From: Simplicispira sedimenti
GTDB lineage: Bacteria; Pseudomonadota; Gammaproteobacteria; Burkholderiales; Burkholderiaceae_C
Length of the DNA stretch: 64,000 nucleotides
NCBI RefSeq assembly: GCF_022760965.1
Contig: NZ_JAKVIJ010000002.1
Coordinates: forward strand, 319,066 to 383,065
Direction of reading: 5' to 3'
Shown: positions 1 to 10,697 of the stretch, in pieces
Numbering within the stretch: position 1 is the stretch's first letter
Layout: each line of letters opens with the position of its first letter
Translations under genes and position numbers: made by a program
Notes under the pieces: generated by a model
The model's input: the letters and a program-made list of their open reading frames with translations, nothing else
Databases searched by the model: none
What the model was told of the DNA's origin: nothing

Positions 1-1447
<1,447 letters not shown>

Positions 1448-1560
1448 GGCCCCTAGGTTACAGCGATTGGCGCCGATCCGTGCTCCGGGATTGCGCGCCC
1501 CGCCAGGCGGTGTGCCGCGAGGGCGCTGGCGGCCCCAGGCTTGTAACATGGTGTTTTAAT

Positions 1561-1588
1561 GCTATAAAAATGGTAGCGCATTGCGCAT
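1561..1588 (+). repeat. Possible partial copy of the dispersed repeat (copy B)
   Basis: The intergenic segment between xdhA and the ABC ATPase gene holds GCTATAAAAATGGTAGCG followed by CATTGCGC. This resembles the left half of the family, but the GAGGCCAAA end is absent. It may be a decayed copy. Confidence 0.4.
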
Positions 1589-1665
1589 GTCCATCCTGCC
1601 CTGCAGCCTTTTTGAGCCATGGCCCTGCGCATGCAATCACCACAAACTGAGAGACAATCGCCCCC

Positions 1666-3264
1666 ATGAACCCCAACGCCACCCCCGATACCCCAGCCCA
1701 GGCGCCCACGCGCCTGCAGCTCTCGGGCATCACCAAGCGCTACCCGGCCGTGGTGGCCAACTGCGGTGTGTCGCTCACGGTGCAGCCCGGCGAGATCCAC
1801 GCCGTGCTGGGCGAGAACGGCGCGGGCAAGTCCACGCTGATGAAAATCATCTACGGCACGGTCAAGCCCGACGAGGGCGGCGTGCAGTTCGATGGCCGGC
1901 CGGTCAGCATCCGCAACCCGCAGGAGGCGCGGCAACTGGGCATTGCCATGGTGTTCCAGCATTTCAGCCTGTTCGACACCCTCACCGTGGCCGAAAACGT
2001 CTGGCTGGGGCTGGACAAAAGCCTGTCGCTCACCGAAGTTACGCGCAGCATTGCTGCCAAGGCGGCCGAGTACGGTCTGGAGGTGGACCCACTGCGCCCC
2101 GTGCACACCCTGAGCGTGGGCGAGATGCAGCGCGTGGAAATCATCCGCGCGCTGCTGGCCAACCCCCGCCTGCTGATCCTGGACGAGCCCACCTCGGTGC
2201 TCACGCCGCAGGCGGTGGACAAACTCTTCGTGGTGCTGCGCAAGCTGGCCAGCGAGGGTTGCAGCATCCTCTACATCAGCCACAAGCTGCACGAGATCCG
2301 CGCCCTGTGCAGCGCCTGCACGGTGATGCGCGCGGGCCGGGTGACGGGCGTGTGCGACCCGCGCGTGGAGTCCAACGCCTCGCTCTCGCGCCTGATGATC
2401 GGTGCCGAGCCGCCCGCGTTGGAGCACCGTGCCGTGCGCACCGGTGACGCCGTGTTGCGCGTGCAGGGGCTGAATCTGGCGCGCGCAGACCAGTTCGGTG
2501 TCGATCTGGTCGATGTGCAGTTCGAGGTGCGCGCGGGTGAGGTCGTGGGCATTGCGGGCGTGTCGGGCAACGGGCAAAAAGAGCTGCTCTACGCGTTGTC
2601 GGGCGAAGACACGCGCGCTGCGCCGGCCATGGTGCAGGTGGCAGGGCAGAACGTGGGGCACCAGGGGCCGCGCCAGCGGCGTGCGCTGGGCCTGTATTTC
2701 GTGCCCGAAGAACGCCTGGGCCGGGGCGCCGTGCCCAGCATGGGCCTGGCGCACAACCTCCTGCTCACGCGCAACGAGGCGCTGGGTGGCGGCGGCTGGA
2801 TCCGCATGGGCGCGCTGCAGGCCCAGGCGCAGGACATCATCACGCGCTTTGGCGTCAAGGCCGGGGGGCCGCACGCGGCGGCGCAGTCGCTCTCTGGCGG
2901 CAACCTGCAGAAGTTCATCGTGGGGCGCGAGGTGTCGGCGCAGCCCCGGCTGCTCATCGTGTCGCAACCGACCTGGGGCGTGGACGTGGGCGCAGCCCAA
3001 CAGATCCGGGCCGAAATCCTGCGCCTGCGCGATGCGGGCTGCGCCGTGCTGGTGCTCAGCGAAGAGCTGGAGGAGCTGTTCGACATCAGCGACCGCCTCC
3101 ATGTGATGGCCAAGGGCCAGATTTCCCCTTCGGTGGACCGCGCCGATGCCACCATGGAACGCATTGGTGAATGGATGAGCGGCCTGTGGCACGCGCAGGT
3201 GCAGGCGCACCTGGCCCAAAGCCAAGCGCTGGCAGCGCAAACCCTGGACGAGAATCCCGCATGA
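1666..3264 (+). CDS. BMP-type ABC importer, double-NBD ATP-binding protein (nucleoside/purine uptake)
   Basis: Energy-coupling ATPase of 532 residues with two tandem nucleotide-binding domains, as in RbsA/MglA and the NupA/YufO group. The first domain has Walker A GENGAGKS at residues 49-56, signature LSVGEMQR and Walker B LLILDEPTS. The second has the signature LSGGNLQK and the atypical Walker B LLIVSQPTWGVDVG, which is usual for this subfamily. The stop overlaps the next start (ATGA at 3261-3264), so it is translationally coupled to the permease. The neighbours (two permeases, a BmpA-like lipoprotein, a deaminase and xdhA) argue for purine nucleosides or bases as substrate. The substrate is inferred. 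Confidence 0.93.
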   Translation: MNPNATPDTPAQAPTRLQLSGITKRYPAVVANCGVSLTVQPGEIHAVLGENGAGKSTLMKIIYGTVKPDEGGVQFDGRPVSIRNPQEARQLGIAMVFQHFSLFDTLTVAENVWLGLDKSLSLTEVTRSIAAKAAEYGLEVDPLRPVHTLSVGEMQRVEIIRALLANPRLLILDEPTSVLTPQAVDKLFVVLRKLASEGCSILYISHKLHEIRALCSACTVMRAGRVTGVCDPRVESNASLSRLMIGAEPPALEHRAVRTGDAVLRVQGLNLARADQFGVDLVDVQFEVRAGEVVGIAGVSGNGQKELLYALSGEDTRAAPAMVQVAGQNVGHQGPRQRRALGLYFVPEERLGRGAVPSMGLAHNLLLTRNEALGGGGWIRMGALQAQAQDIITRFGVKAGGPHAAAQSLSGGNLQKFIVGREVSAQPRLLIVSQPTWGVDVGAAQQIRAEILRLRDAGCAVLVLSEELEELFDISDRLHVMAKGQISPSVDRADATMERIGEWMSGLWHAQVQAHLAQSQALAAQTLDENPA

Positions 3265-4340
3265 TCAAGCTAGAACCCCGTCCCCAGGCCTCGCGCTGGT
3301 GGACCTATGGCTCGCCGTTGCTGGCGCTGGGCATCACGGTGCTGATGGGCGTGGCCTTGTTTGCCGTGTTGGGCAAAGACCCGGTGCGTGGCCTGCAGGT
3401 GTTTTTCTGGGAGCCGCTGCGCTCGCAGTACGCGCTGGGCGAGCTGATGGTCAAGGCCACGCCGCTGCTGCTCATCGCGCTGGGGCTGGCGGTGTGCTTT
3501 CGCTCCAACGTCTGGAACATCGGCGCCGAGGGCCAGTTCGTGATGGGCGCCATTGCCGCAGGCGGCGTGGCGCTGATGGCGAGCAAGGACACGGGCGCCT
3601 GGATCGTGCCTGCGCTGCTGCTGGCGGGTGTGCTGGGCGGCATGGCCTGGGCGGGCGTTACGGCGCTGCTGCGCGACCGCTTCAACGCCAATGAAATCCT
3701 GGTGAGCCTGATGCTGGTCTATGTGGCCTCGCTGTTCCTGAGCTTCCTGGTGTTCGGCCCCTGGAAAGACCCCATGGGTTACAACTTTCCGCAAACGCGC
3801 ACCTTCGAGAAAGTCACGCAGATCCCGCGCCTCATGGCGGGCTCGCGCGTGCACATCGGCCTGCTGATGGCGCTGGCCGGTGCGGCGGTGTTGTGGGTGT
3901 TCCTGTTCCGCTCGCGCGCAGGCTTTGCCCAGCAGGTGGGCGGGTTGGCCCCGGCGGCGGCGCGTTACGCGGGCTTTTCGTCGCGCCGTGCGCTGTGGAC
4001 GGCGCTGCTCATCTCGGGCGGTGCGGCGGGTCTGGCCGGGGGGCTGGAAGTGGCCGGGCCCATCGGCCAGCTCACGCCCTATGTGCCGGCGGGCTACGGG
4101 TTTGCGGCCATCATCGTGGCCTTTGTCGGGCGCTTGCACCCGGTGGGCATGGTGTTCTCGGCCATTCTGATGAGCATGTTCTACATCGGTGGCGAGCTGG
4201 CGCAGTCGCGCCTGGGGTTGCCCAAGTCGCTCACCGGCGTGTTCCAGGGGCTGTTGCTGTTCTCGCTGCTGGCCTGTGACACCTTTATTGCCTACCGTGT
4301 GCGCTGGGTGCGTGCTGGTGGGGTCAAGGCGGGGGGCTGA
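3261..4340 (+). CDS. BMP-type ABC importer, permease 1
   Basis: Integral membrane subunit of 359 residues in the BPD_transp_2 family (YufP/NupB-like). I chose the ATG at 3261 because it overlaps the upstream stop and leaves about 20 cytoplasmic residues before the first hydrophobic segment. Many hydrophobic segments are visible, and the conserved region NVWNIGAEGQF around residues 76-86 is typical of this permease type. It is followed three bases later by the second permease gene. Confidence 0.92.
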   Translation: MIKLEPRPQASRWWTYGSPLLALGITVLMGVALFAVLGKDPVRGLQVFFWEPLRSQYALGELMVKATPLLLIALGLAVCFRSNVWNIGAEGQFVMGAIAAGGVALMASKDTGAWIVPALLLAGVLGGMAWAGVTALLRDRFNANEILVSLMLVYVASLFLSFLVFGPWKDPMGYNFPQTRTFEKVTQIPRLMAGSRVHIGLLMALAGAAVLWVFLFRSRAGFAQQVGGLAPAAARYAGFSSRRALWTALLISGGAAGLAGGLEVAGPIGQLTPYVPAGYGFAAIIVAFVGRLHPVGMVFSAILMSMFYIGGELAQSRLGLPKSLTGVFQGLLLFSLLACDTFIAYRVRWVRAGGVKAGG

Positions 4341-4343
4341 TCC

Positions 4344-5264
4344 ATGGAATCCTACGCACTCCTGATCGGCGCCACGCTCAATGCGGGCACCGTGCTGGCC
4401 ATTGCGGCCCTGGGCCTGCTCATCAACGAAAAAGCTGGCATCGTCAACCTGGGCGCAGAGGGCATGATGCTGTGCGCCGCCATTGCCGGATTTGCCACCG
4501 TGGTGCACACGGGCAACCCCTGGCTGGGCTTTGTAGCGGGCATGGCTGCGGGCGCGGTGCTGGCGGCGGTGTTCGGCTGGCTGGTGATCTGGTTCAACAC
4601 CAACCAGTACGCCACGGGGCTGGCGCTGTCCTTGTTCGGCGTGGGTTTTTCAGCGTTTGCGGGCATCAGCTACGTGCAGGCCAAGCTGCCCGAGCTGCCC
4701 AAGGCCACGCTGCCGCTGCTGGCTGATATTCCCTTCATCGGCCCTGCGCTGTTCCGCCAGCATCCGCTGGTGTACCTGACCGTGTTGTTTGTGGTTGCGC
4801 TGGTGTGGTTCCTGTACCGCACGCGTGCCGGGCTGGTATTGCGCTCGGTGGGCGAATCCCCGCAGTCGGCCCATGCGCTGGGCTATCCGGTGCGGCGCAT
4901 CCGCCTGGCTGCCGTGGTGGCGGGTGGCGCGCTGTGCGGCCTGGCGGGGGCCTACATCTCCACGGTGTACACACCGCTTTGGGTGGAGGGCATGGTGGCC
5001 GGGCGCGGCTGGATCGCGCTGGCCCTGACCACCTTTGCCACCTGGCGGCCCGCGCGCGTGCTGCTGGGAGCCTACCTGTTTGGCGGCGTGACCATGCTGC
5101 AGTTCCATCTGCAGGCCACGGGCGTGGAGGTGGCCAGCCAGTGGCTGAGCATGCTGCCCTACGTGGCCACCATCGTGGTGTTGGCACTCATCTCGCGCAA
5201 TCCGCAGTGGATCCGTGTGAACATGCCCGCCTCGCTGGGCAAACCTTTCCATCCCGGCTCATAA
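4344..5264 (+). CDS. BMP-type ABC importer, permease 2
   Basis: Second permease of the importer, 306 residues, BPD_transp_2 family (YufQ/NupC-like). The segment EKAGIVNLGAEGMML near residues 28-42 is the counterpart of the NIGAEGQF motif of permease 1. Multiple hydrophobic segments run through most of the protein. It starts three bases after the previous stop and ends 46 bases before the binding-protein gene, so the four genes form one operon. Confidence 0.92.
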   Translation: MESYALLIGATLNAGTVLAIAALGLLINEKAGIVNLGAEGMMLCAAIAGFATVVHTGNPWLGFVAGMAAGAVLAAVFGWLVIWFNTNQYATGLALSLFGVGFSAFAGISYVQAKLPELPKATLPLLADIPFIGPALFRQHPLVYLTVLFVVALVWFLYRTRAGLVLRSVGESPQSAHALGYPVRRIRLAAVVAGGALCGLAGAYISTVYTPLWVEGMVAGRGWIALALTTFATWRPARVLLGAYLFGGVTMLQFHLQATGVEVASQWLSMLPYVATIVVLALISRNPQWIRVNMPASLGKPFHPGS

Positions 5265-5310
5265 TGACCGTTTTTTTCGTCCACCCTCACTTCCCCAGAA
5301 GGAACCCGAC

Positions 5311-6477
5311 ATGACCGATCTGCACAAACGCGCTCTGATCAAGGTGGCAGCGCTTTCCGCTGTGGCGGCCGCTGCCCTGGTGGGCTGCGGCAAGAAGGAA
5401 GAGCCCGCGCCTGCTCCGGCACCGGCTCCCGCCCCCGTCACCGAGGCGCCCGCCCCCAAGGCCGAGCCGCTGAAGATCGCGTTTGCCTATGTCGGCCCGG
5501 TGGGCGACGGCGGCTGGTCCTTTGCGCACGACAACGGACGCAAGGCCATCGAGAAGGAATTTGGCGACAAGGTGGTGACCAGCTTTGTGGAAAGCGTGCC
5601 CGAGTCGGCTGACGCCGAGCGTGTGCTGCGCGACATGGCCAGCCAGGGCAACAAGTTGATCTTTGGCACCACCTTTGGCTACATGGAGTCGATCCAGAAG
5701 ATCGCACCCGACTTCGCCGACGTGAAGTTCGAGCACGCCACCGGCTACAAGACGGCCGCCAACGTGCGCACCTACGACAGCCGCACCTATGAAGGCGCCT
5801 ATATGGCGGGCATCATCGCGGGCGCCATGACCAAGAGCAACACGCTGGGCGTGGTGGGTTCGGTGCCGATCCCCGAGGTGCTGCGCAACATCAACAGCTT
5901 CACGCTGGGCGCGCAGTCGGTCAATCCCAAGATCAAGACCAAGGTGGTTTGGGTGAACGAATGGTTCAGCCCCCCGAAGGAAACCGAAGCCGCCACCAGC
6001 CTGATCAACGGTGGTGCGGACGTGCTGTTCCAGAACACCGACTCGCCCGCCGTGCTCAAGACCGCACAGGAGAAGGGCAAGCGCGCCTTCGGTTGGGATT
6101 CGGACATGACCGCCTACGGCCCCAAGGCCCACCTGGCGTCGGCCGTCATCAACTGGGGCCCGTACTACATCAAGGCCACGCGCGACGCGCTGGAAGGCAA
6201 GTGGGAAACCGGCCAGGCCTGGTGGGGCGTGAAGGAAGGCGCGATCGACATCGTGTCCATTGCCGAGGATGTGCCCGCTGACATCAAGACCAAGGTCGAA
6301 GAAGTCAAGAAAGGCCTGGCAGACGGCAGCTTCGTGATCTGGAAGGGCCCCATCGCAGGCCAGGACGGCAAAGAAGTGCTGGCCAAGGATGTGGTGGCCG
6401 ATGACAAGTTCCTGGGTGGCGTGAACTTCTACGTCAAGGGCGTGGAAGGCAAGGTGCCCGGCGCCGACAAGAAGTAA
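5311..6477 (+). CDS. BMP family substrate-binding lipoprotein
   Basis: Substrate-binding component of the importer, 388 residues. The signal peptide ends in the lipobox LVGC, with lipidated Cys26. A linker rich in Ala and Pro follows (residues 31-50). The mature domain begins LKIAFAYVGPVGDGGWSF, the standard start of BMP/PnrA/Med-type binding proteins, which bind purine nucleosides in characterised members. A long perfect hairpin follows the gene. A second BMP protein lies at 17011 with the same fold but no lipobox. Confidence 0.93.
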   Translation: MTDLHKRALIKVAALSAVAAAALVGCGKKEEPAPAPAPAPAPVTEAPAPKAEPLKIAFAYVGPVGDGGWSFAHDNGRKAIEKEFGDKVVTSFVESVPESADAERVLRDMASQGNKLIFGTTFGYMESIQKIAPDFADVKFEHATGYKTAANVRTYDSRTYEGAYMAGIIAGAMTKSNTLGVVGSVPIPEVLRNINSFTLGAQSVNPKIKTKVVWVNEWFSPPKETEAATSLINGGADVLFQNTDSPAVLKTAQEKGKRAFGWDSDMTAYGPKAHLASAVINWGPYYIKATRDALEGKWETGQAWWGVKEGAIDIVSIAEDVPADIKTKVEEVKKGLADGSFVIWKGPIAGQDGKEVLAKDVVADDKFLGGVNFYVKGVEGKVPGADKK

Positions 6478-6494
6478 AGTCTTCGCCACTGGAT

Positions 6495-6524
6495 GCAAAG
6501 GGCCGCCTCAGTGCGGCCCTTTGC
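6495..6524 (+). terminator. Hairpin after the BMP importer operon
   Basis: Perfect 12-bp inverted repeat GCAAAGGGCCGC / GCGGCCCTTTGC around a 6-nt loop, 17 bases after the stop. It lacks a long T-run on either strand, but its position between the importer operon and the deaminase gene suits a terminator. Confidence 0.7.
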
Positions 6525-6583
6525 GTTGGGCGCGCAGCGGTGCATGATGTACCCCAGACATTCCATTCCCCACGAGGTCTGCC

Positions 6584-7633
6584 ATGTTCAAGATTCCCCC
6601 CATCGCCCCCGAGCGCCTGCCCGCGCTGCTGCGCGCCATTCCCAAGGCGGAGTTGCACATCCATATCGAAGGGTCGCTGGAGCCTGAGCTGATCTTTGCC
6701 CTGGCGCAGCGCAATGGGTTGTCTCTGCCGTACCCCAGCGTGGAGGCCTTGCGCAGCGCCTATGCCTTCACCAACCTGCAGAGCTTTCTGGACATTTACT
6801 ACGCCGGTGCCAGTGTGCTGCTGCACGAGCAGGACTTTTACGACATGGCCCGGGCCTACCTCGCGCGTGCAGCTGCCGACAACGTGGTGCATGCCGAGAT
6901 CTTTTTCGACCCGCAGACGCACACGGCACGTGGTGTACCCATCGAGACCGTCATCAACGGCCTGCACCGTGCCTGCGAGGACGCGCGCACCCTGCTGGGC
7001 ATCAGCGCCAGCCTGATCCTGTGCTTTCTGCGCCACCTCAGCGAGGAAGAGGCCTTTGCCACGCTGGAGCAGGCGCTGCCGCTGCAGGACAAGTTCATCG
7101 GTGTGGGGCTGGACAGCAGTGAGCTGGGCCACCCGCCCGAGAAATTTGCGCGTGTATTTGCCCGTTGCCGCGAACTGGGCCTGCACCTGGTGGCCCATGC
7201 GGGCGAGGAGGGGCCGCCCGCCTATATCTGGAGCGCGCTCGACGTGCTCAAGGTCGAGCGCATCGACCATGGTGTGCAGGCCTTCCAGGACAGCGCGCTC
7301 ATGCAGCGCCTGGCGCAGGATCGCGTGCCGCTCACGGTGTGCCCGCTGTCGAATCAGAAGCTGTGCGTGTTTCCGGATCTCAAGAACCACAACCTGCGCC
7401 AGTTGCTGGACGCCGGGCTGTGCGCCACCGTCAACTCGGATGATCCGGCTTACTTTGGCGGCTATATCAACGACAACTTCACCCAGGTCTTCGCCGCCAC
7501 CGGCATGACGGCGCGACATGCCTACCAACTGGCCAGCAACAGCTTCGAGGCCAGCTTTGCCAGCGAGGCCGACAAGCGCATCTGGCAGCACAAGCTCAAG
7601 GAGTGCTTCGAGCGATTTGTCGAGTACGACTGA
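6584..7633 (+). CDS. Adenine deaminase (adenosine deaminase family)
   Basis: Zinc-dependent aminohydrolase of 349 residues. It carries the metal and catalytic motifs HIHIEG (His25, His27, Glu29), HAGEE (His205, Glu208), DHG (228-230) and NSDDPAYFGGY (Asp286/Asp287). The SDDPAYFGG form and overall length match the bacterial/fungal adenine deaminase branch of the family better than true adenosine deaminases. The likely reaction is therefore adenine to hypoxanthine, feeding xanthine dehydrogenase. Adenosine cannot be excluded from sequence alone. The last 36 bases of this gene recur, with changes, at 11211-11246. Confidence 0.88.
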   Translation: MFKIPPIAPERLPALLRAIPKAELHIHIEGSLEPELIFALAQRNGLSLPYPSVEALRSAYAFTNLQSFLDIYYAGASVLLHEQDFYDMARAYLARAAADNVVHAEIFFDPQTHTARGVPIETVINGLHRACEDARTLLGISASLILCFLRHLSEEEAFATLEQALPLQDKFIGVGLDSSELGHPPEKFARVFARCRELGLHLVAHAGEEGPPAYIWSALDVLKVERIDHGVQAFQDSALMQRLAQDRVPLTVCPLSNQKLCVFPDLKNHNLRQLLDAGLCATVNSDDPAYFGGYINDNFTQVFAATGMTARHAYQLASNSFEASFASEADKRIWQHKLKECFERFVEYD

Positions 7634-7642
7634 AAGGCTGTT

Positions 7643-7672
7643 TTGCGAGACCCCTCGGCTGGGGGCTCGCAA
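7643..7672. terminator. Hairpin between convergent genes
   Basis: TTGCGAGACCCC (7643-7654) pairs with GGGGGCTCGCAA (7661-7672), with one mismatch and a 6-nt loop. It lies between the convergent deaminase and lipoprotein genes and may end transcription from either side, although neither strand shows a clear T-run. Confidence 0.6.
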
Positions 7673-7686
7673 TTACTTCCACTGTT

Positions 7687-9141
7687 TTAGTTGAATTGGA
7701 TGTTCAGGAACACCTGTCGTCCATTGCGGTCCACGTAGGTCAAACCCCACTCGGCATAGTTTGTTGAGGAAGCGCCTTCGGGTTTGCCGCCAATAGGCAG
7801 TGCGCTTGCGGTCGCCCCTGACGCCAGTGGCATGCTGCCAGTCGCCCGTATGGTGGGGTAGCCTCCGCTGCCCGTGGCACTGGGGCCCTGGCGGTAGAAG
7901 TACAGATCCGACGCCACCAATGGCCGGCCGCCGCTAGGTGGTTGGGCCGCTGTCCAGCTCAGGGTGGTGCTGCCGCCGCTGCCCTTGGCCGCCGCGACGA
8001 TGTCGGCATTCGACAGCGAACTGCCCGTCGGCAATGGGTAGGCGGCAGGGGCGCCGGCCATGTCCGCAAGAGCATGGGGCATGTTTTTGAGTTTGGTCTT
8101 GTAGGTGGCGATCGGTGCTTTTCCTTGCTGCCCATTCACGGTTTTCCAGCCGTCGTCTGCATAGATCTGAAACGTGACCTCGGTGTTGGCATCCGGTGCC
8201 CATGAAGCAAAGCGTTGGTCTGCAGCGACTAGTTTTTCCTGGGTGTATGGTGTGTTTTCCCAAGAACCCCAGTTTTCCGCTGTGACCCCGAACTGTGTGC
8301 AATCGGCAGTTGCAGCGTTGGCCGTCGAAAAATTGGATTCCGATCCACAAATGCGGAATGGGTCGGTGTCGGCGTAGGTTGCGTTGCCGGGTTTCCCCGC
8401 CATCTCGGGCGCGTCGCGGGCGATGCGCGGCGAGAGCAGCTTGAGCGACCTCGGCCCGCTGGCACTGGCCCAGCTGACCACTGCGTGGCTTGCTTTGTTT
8501 CCGGGATCGTTCACGCGGAAGCGGATTTCGCGCCGAACCTGTCCGGTGCCTCTGGGCTCTCCATCAGATAGGCGGTGGAACATGCGGCTGATATTGCGAG
8601 ACACCAGTTGCACGCTCACGACGCGCTGGTCGCCCAGAGCCCGCAAGTCTGCTGCATTTTGTGGCGTGGCGCAGGTCCCGCTGGTGCTGCCAGCCACCAG
8701 TGTTTCGGTTTGACCTATGGCGGTAGTGCCATCGGTGTATTTTTCATCGAAGCGAACGTCCACCTCGTGCCGGGAAGAACCGTCGGCATTGGTGGTCTTG
8801 CGCTCGTTCACGATTTCCACATTGGTGATGGTGCGACCCACCAGGTGTGCTGAGAAGGCCTGTGTGGTGGCGTCCCAACCGGCGATCAGGCTGGCCTTGG
8901 TATTGCCCTGTCCCAGATAGCAGGCATCCAGCAATGCGAACCTCTCTGCCCCGGTGCCGGGCAACTGCTTGGCGGTGAGGTCCTGGGTGGACTGCACGTA
9001 CTTCTGAACCATTTCCAGCGTGGTCGGCTGGGGGGCCGGCGGAGGGGTGGGCGTCTCGTCGTCTCCTCCACCGCAGGCGGTGAGGGCGAGCGCTGCGCTG
9101 GCGATGAGTGCGTGGTGCCACGCGGCGGGGTGTGGGGTCAT
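7687..9141 (-). CDS. Hypothetical lipoprotein
   Basis: Function not recognised. I placed the start at 9141 rather than further upstream because this gives a clean lipoprotein signal: a basic/polar N-terminus, a short hydrophobic stretch and LTAC with Cys at residue 22, followed by GGGDDETPTPPP. The product has 484 residues. The mature part is polar and rich in Thr, Ala and Gly, with no motif I can name. A purine-rich AGAAAGG lies upstream of the start. It is convergent with the deaminase gene and lies downstream of a LuxR-type gene on the same strand, which could regulate it. Confidence 0.72.
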   Translation of the reverse strand: MTPHPAAWHHALIASAALALTACGGGDDETPTPPPAPQPTTLEMVQKYVQSTQDLTAKQLPGTGAERFALLDACYLGQGNTKASLIAGWDATTQAFSAHLVGRTITNVEIVNERKTTNADGSSRHEVDVRFDEKYTDGTTAIGQTETLVAGSTSGTCATPQNAADLRALGDQRVVSVQLVSRNISRMFHRLSDGEPRGTGQVRREIRFRVNDPGNKASHAVVSWASASGPRSLKLLSPRIARDAPEMAGKPGNATYADTDPFRICGSESNFSTANAATADCTQFGVTAENWGSWENTPYTQEKLVAADQRFASWAPDANTEVTFQIYADDGWKTVNGQQGKAPIATYKTKLKNMPHALADMAGAPAAYPLPTGSSLSNADIVAAAKGSGGSTTLSWTAAQPPSGGRPLVASDLYFYRQGPSATGSGGYPTIRATGSMPLASGATASALPIGGKPEGASSTNYAEWGLTYVDRNGRQVFLNIQFN

Positions 9142-9329
9142 GGTATGTCTGCCTTTCTGGAGCTTGGAGTCTGGGCGGATGGATGCAATGCCTCCCTCTT
9201 CCGCCTGTGTGGCAGTTTGTTCAATACCGCAGGCGAAGGCCATACCGCAAATGCAGTACGCAGGTGCGCCAAGCTGTTTGCCCGTGCGTGGTTGAAAGCG
9301 CCGGATATGGCGCCTCCATTGAGCACTTG

Positions 9330-9346
9330 ACCACTACTGGAGTGGT
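9330..9346. promoter_or_regulatory. Short inverted repeat upstream of the lipoprotein gene
   Basis: ACCACT / AGTGGT arms with a 5-nt spacer, in the 228-bp gap between the lipoprotein and LuxR genes. It could be a regulator site for the lipoprotein gene or a weak hairpin behind the LuxR gene. Nothing else stands out in this gap. Confidence 0.3.
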
Positions 9347-9369
9347 GATGGGCAGTGTGTGACGAGCGT

Positions 9370-10467
9370 TCAGTGTTGGATCAGTGACTGTACGAGGTGA
9401 ACCAGTTCAGCCTGCCGGTGGCAGCCTGTTTTGCGCAACAGGTTTCTGGCGTGTGTGCGTGCGGTATGCCAACTGCATCCCTGGGTCACCGCGAAATCCT
9501 TGAGGGACTTGCCCGTGGCCAACGCCAGTGCCAGTCGGGCTTCCGTATCGGTCAATCCCAGAGCAACACGCAAGGGCTCCGTGTGTTGCCATGGATTGTG
9601 ATGGGCCCACACCAGCAAGGAGTGTGGTTGGGCAAGCTGCAGCACTGCCAGGGGGTGGTTAGCCTTCAGCGGCAGCACATGGATGGTGGTGTCTGGTGCG
9701 CATTGGAGTATTCCTGCTCGGGCGGTGTCATCCTGACGGCAGGCAGCTGCCACCGATGCGCACAGGCGCTCCTGTGCCTGCGGGTATTTGCAATACAGCT
9801 GACCGTGACGGACCGCCAAGTATGGTGACTTGTCCAGTGCATGCCGCGCCGCGTCGTTCAGATAGCGTATCCGGAGGTGGGTGTCCAGCAGGGCCACGCA
9901 TTGGGGCAGCGCGTCGAGTGCCGCCGTCCCCAATGCTGCCTGATCGGCCAGGCGAGTGGATTGCGAACGCATACGCGCGGCGCGCGAAAGATGGGGCAGA
10001 AGATGCTCCATGAATCGACGGTCGTCCGTGCTGTAAGCGTGGTGATCAGAAGGTCGGATGATGCTGAGGAATTCACGCGTCGTCCCATCGTCATGCAAGG
10101 GCAGACTCATCGTGTGCCGATAGCCGATGGATGGAAGCCAGTCGCTGTAAATGAAACTGTTGGACAGTTCGCGAGCCGAGAAATGCTCATGGTCGAACAT
10201 CATTTCTCCAACAGCCAGGCCCATGACGATGGGCATGCGCTCGTCGTCGCGGGCGTGGTGTAGTTCGTAGTCTCGGACCTTGTCGGCGGGTACCTCGACG
10301 TTCTGGTGGCTCGATACGATGGTCAGGCTGCTTTTGTCCACAGCGAAGTGGTAGAAGAGCCCGCCCTGCATGCAGTTGCGGATCGTATCCAGACCGGCTC
10401 GCCAATCAGAGGGAGACAAAATCCCTTCGTAGAGGAGACTGGCGATATGGTCGACGTGGTCTTGCAT
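9370..10467 (-). CDS. LuxR-type transcriptional regulator
   Basis: DNA-binding regulator of 365 residues. The C-terminal 65 residues hold a LuxR-type helix-turn-helix (LGLTDTEARLALALATGKS ... HTARTHARNLLRKTG). The N-terminal 290 residues show no autoinducer-binding consensus that I can recognise, and the sensed signal is unknown. I chose the ATG at 10465-10467 because GAGGGGGAG lies just upstream; longer versions of the frame read through low-complexity sequence. The gene is divergent from a small exported protein gene at 10698 and upstream of the lipoprotein gene, so either may be its target. Confidence 0.82.
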   Translation of the reverse strand: MQDHVDHIASLLYEGILSPSDWRAGLDTIRNCMQGGLFYHFAVDKSSLTIVSSHQNVEVPADKVRDYELHHARDDERMPIVMGLAVGEMMFDHEHFSARELSNSFIYSDWLPSIGYRHTMSLPLHDDGTTREFLSIIRPSDHHAYSTDDRRFMEHLLPHLSRAARMRSQSTRLADQAALGTAALDALPQCVALLDTHLRIRYLNDAARHALDKSPYLAVRHGQLYCKYPQAQERLCASVAAACRQDDTARAGILQCAPDTTIHVLPLKANHPLAVLQLAQPHSLLVWAHHNPWQHTEPLRVALGLTDTEARLALALATGKSLKDFAVTQGCSWHTARTHARNLLRKTGCHRQAELVHLVQSLIQH

Positions 10468-10697
10468 GGTCTCCCCCTCGAAAAATTGGATTGGGCCAGT
10501 GAATTGGTATGTTCGATATCCGATCAGTGAACACGCCGCAATACCAGCTTGGGTGAGCGTGCCATACCCTATATTCCTGCGGTCTGGTGCGCGGTGTGGC
10601 GTGCCTGCCGGACGGCAGATACTGCGTTTGGGGTATGGTAAGAAAGTGTACGGTTTTACACAATTCGACCAGTTCTGAACTCCTGGGAGGATTGGCC

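Noticed and set aside
1453..3240. 595-codon minus-strand frame opposite the ABC ATPase gene
   Set aside because: The plus strand encodes a complete double-domain ATPase with Walker and signature motifs; the antisense translation is low-complexity.
6584..7633. Adenosine deaminase as the firm call
   Set aside because: The NSDDPAYFGGY form and the length fit the adenine deaminase branch better. The family name was kept but adenosine specificity not claimed.
9142..9243. 34-codon N-terminal extension of the lipoprotein gene
   Set aside because: The extension has no signal peptide and would bury the lipobox; the downstream ATG gives a standard lipoprotein start.
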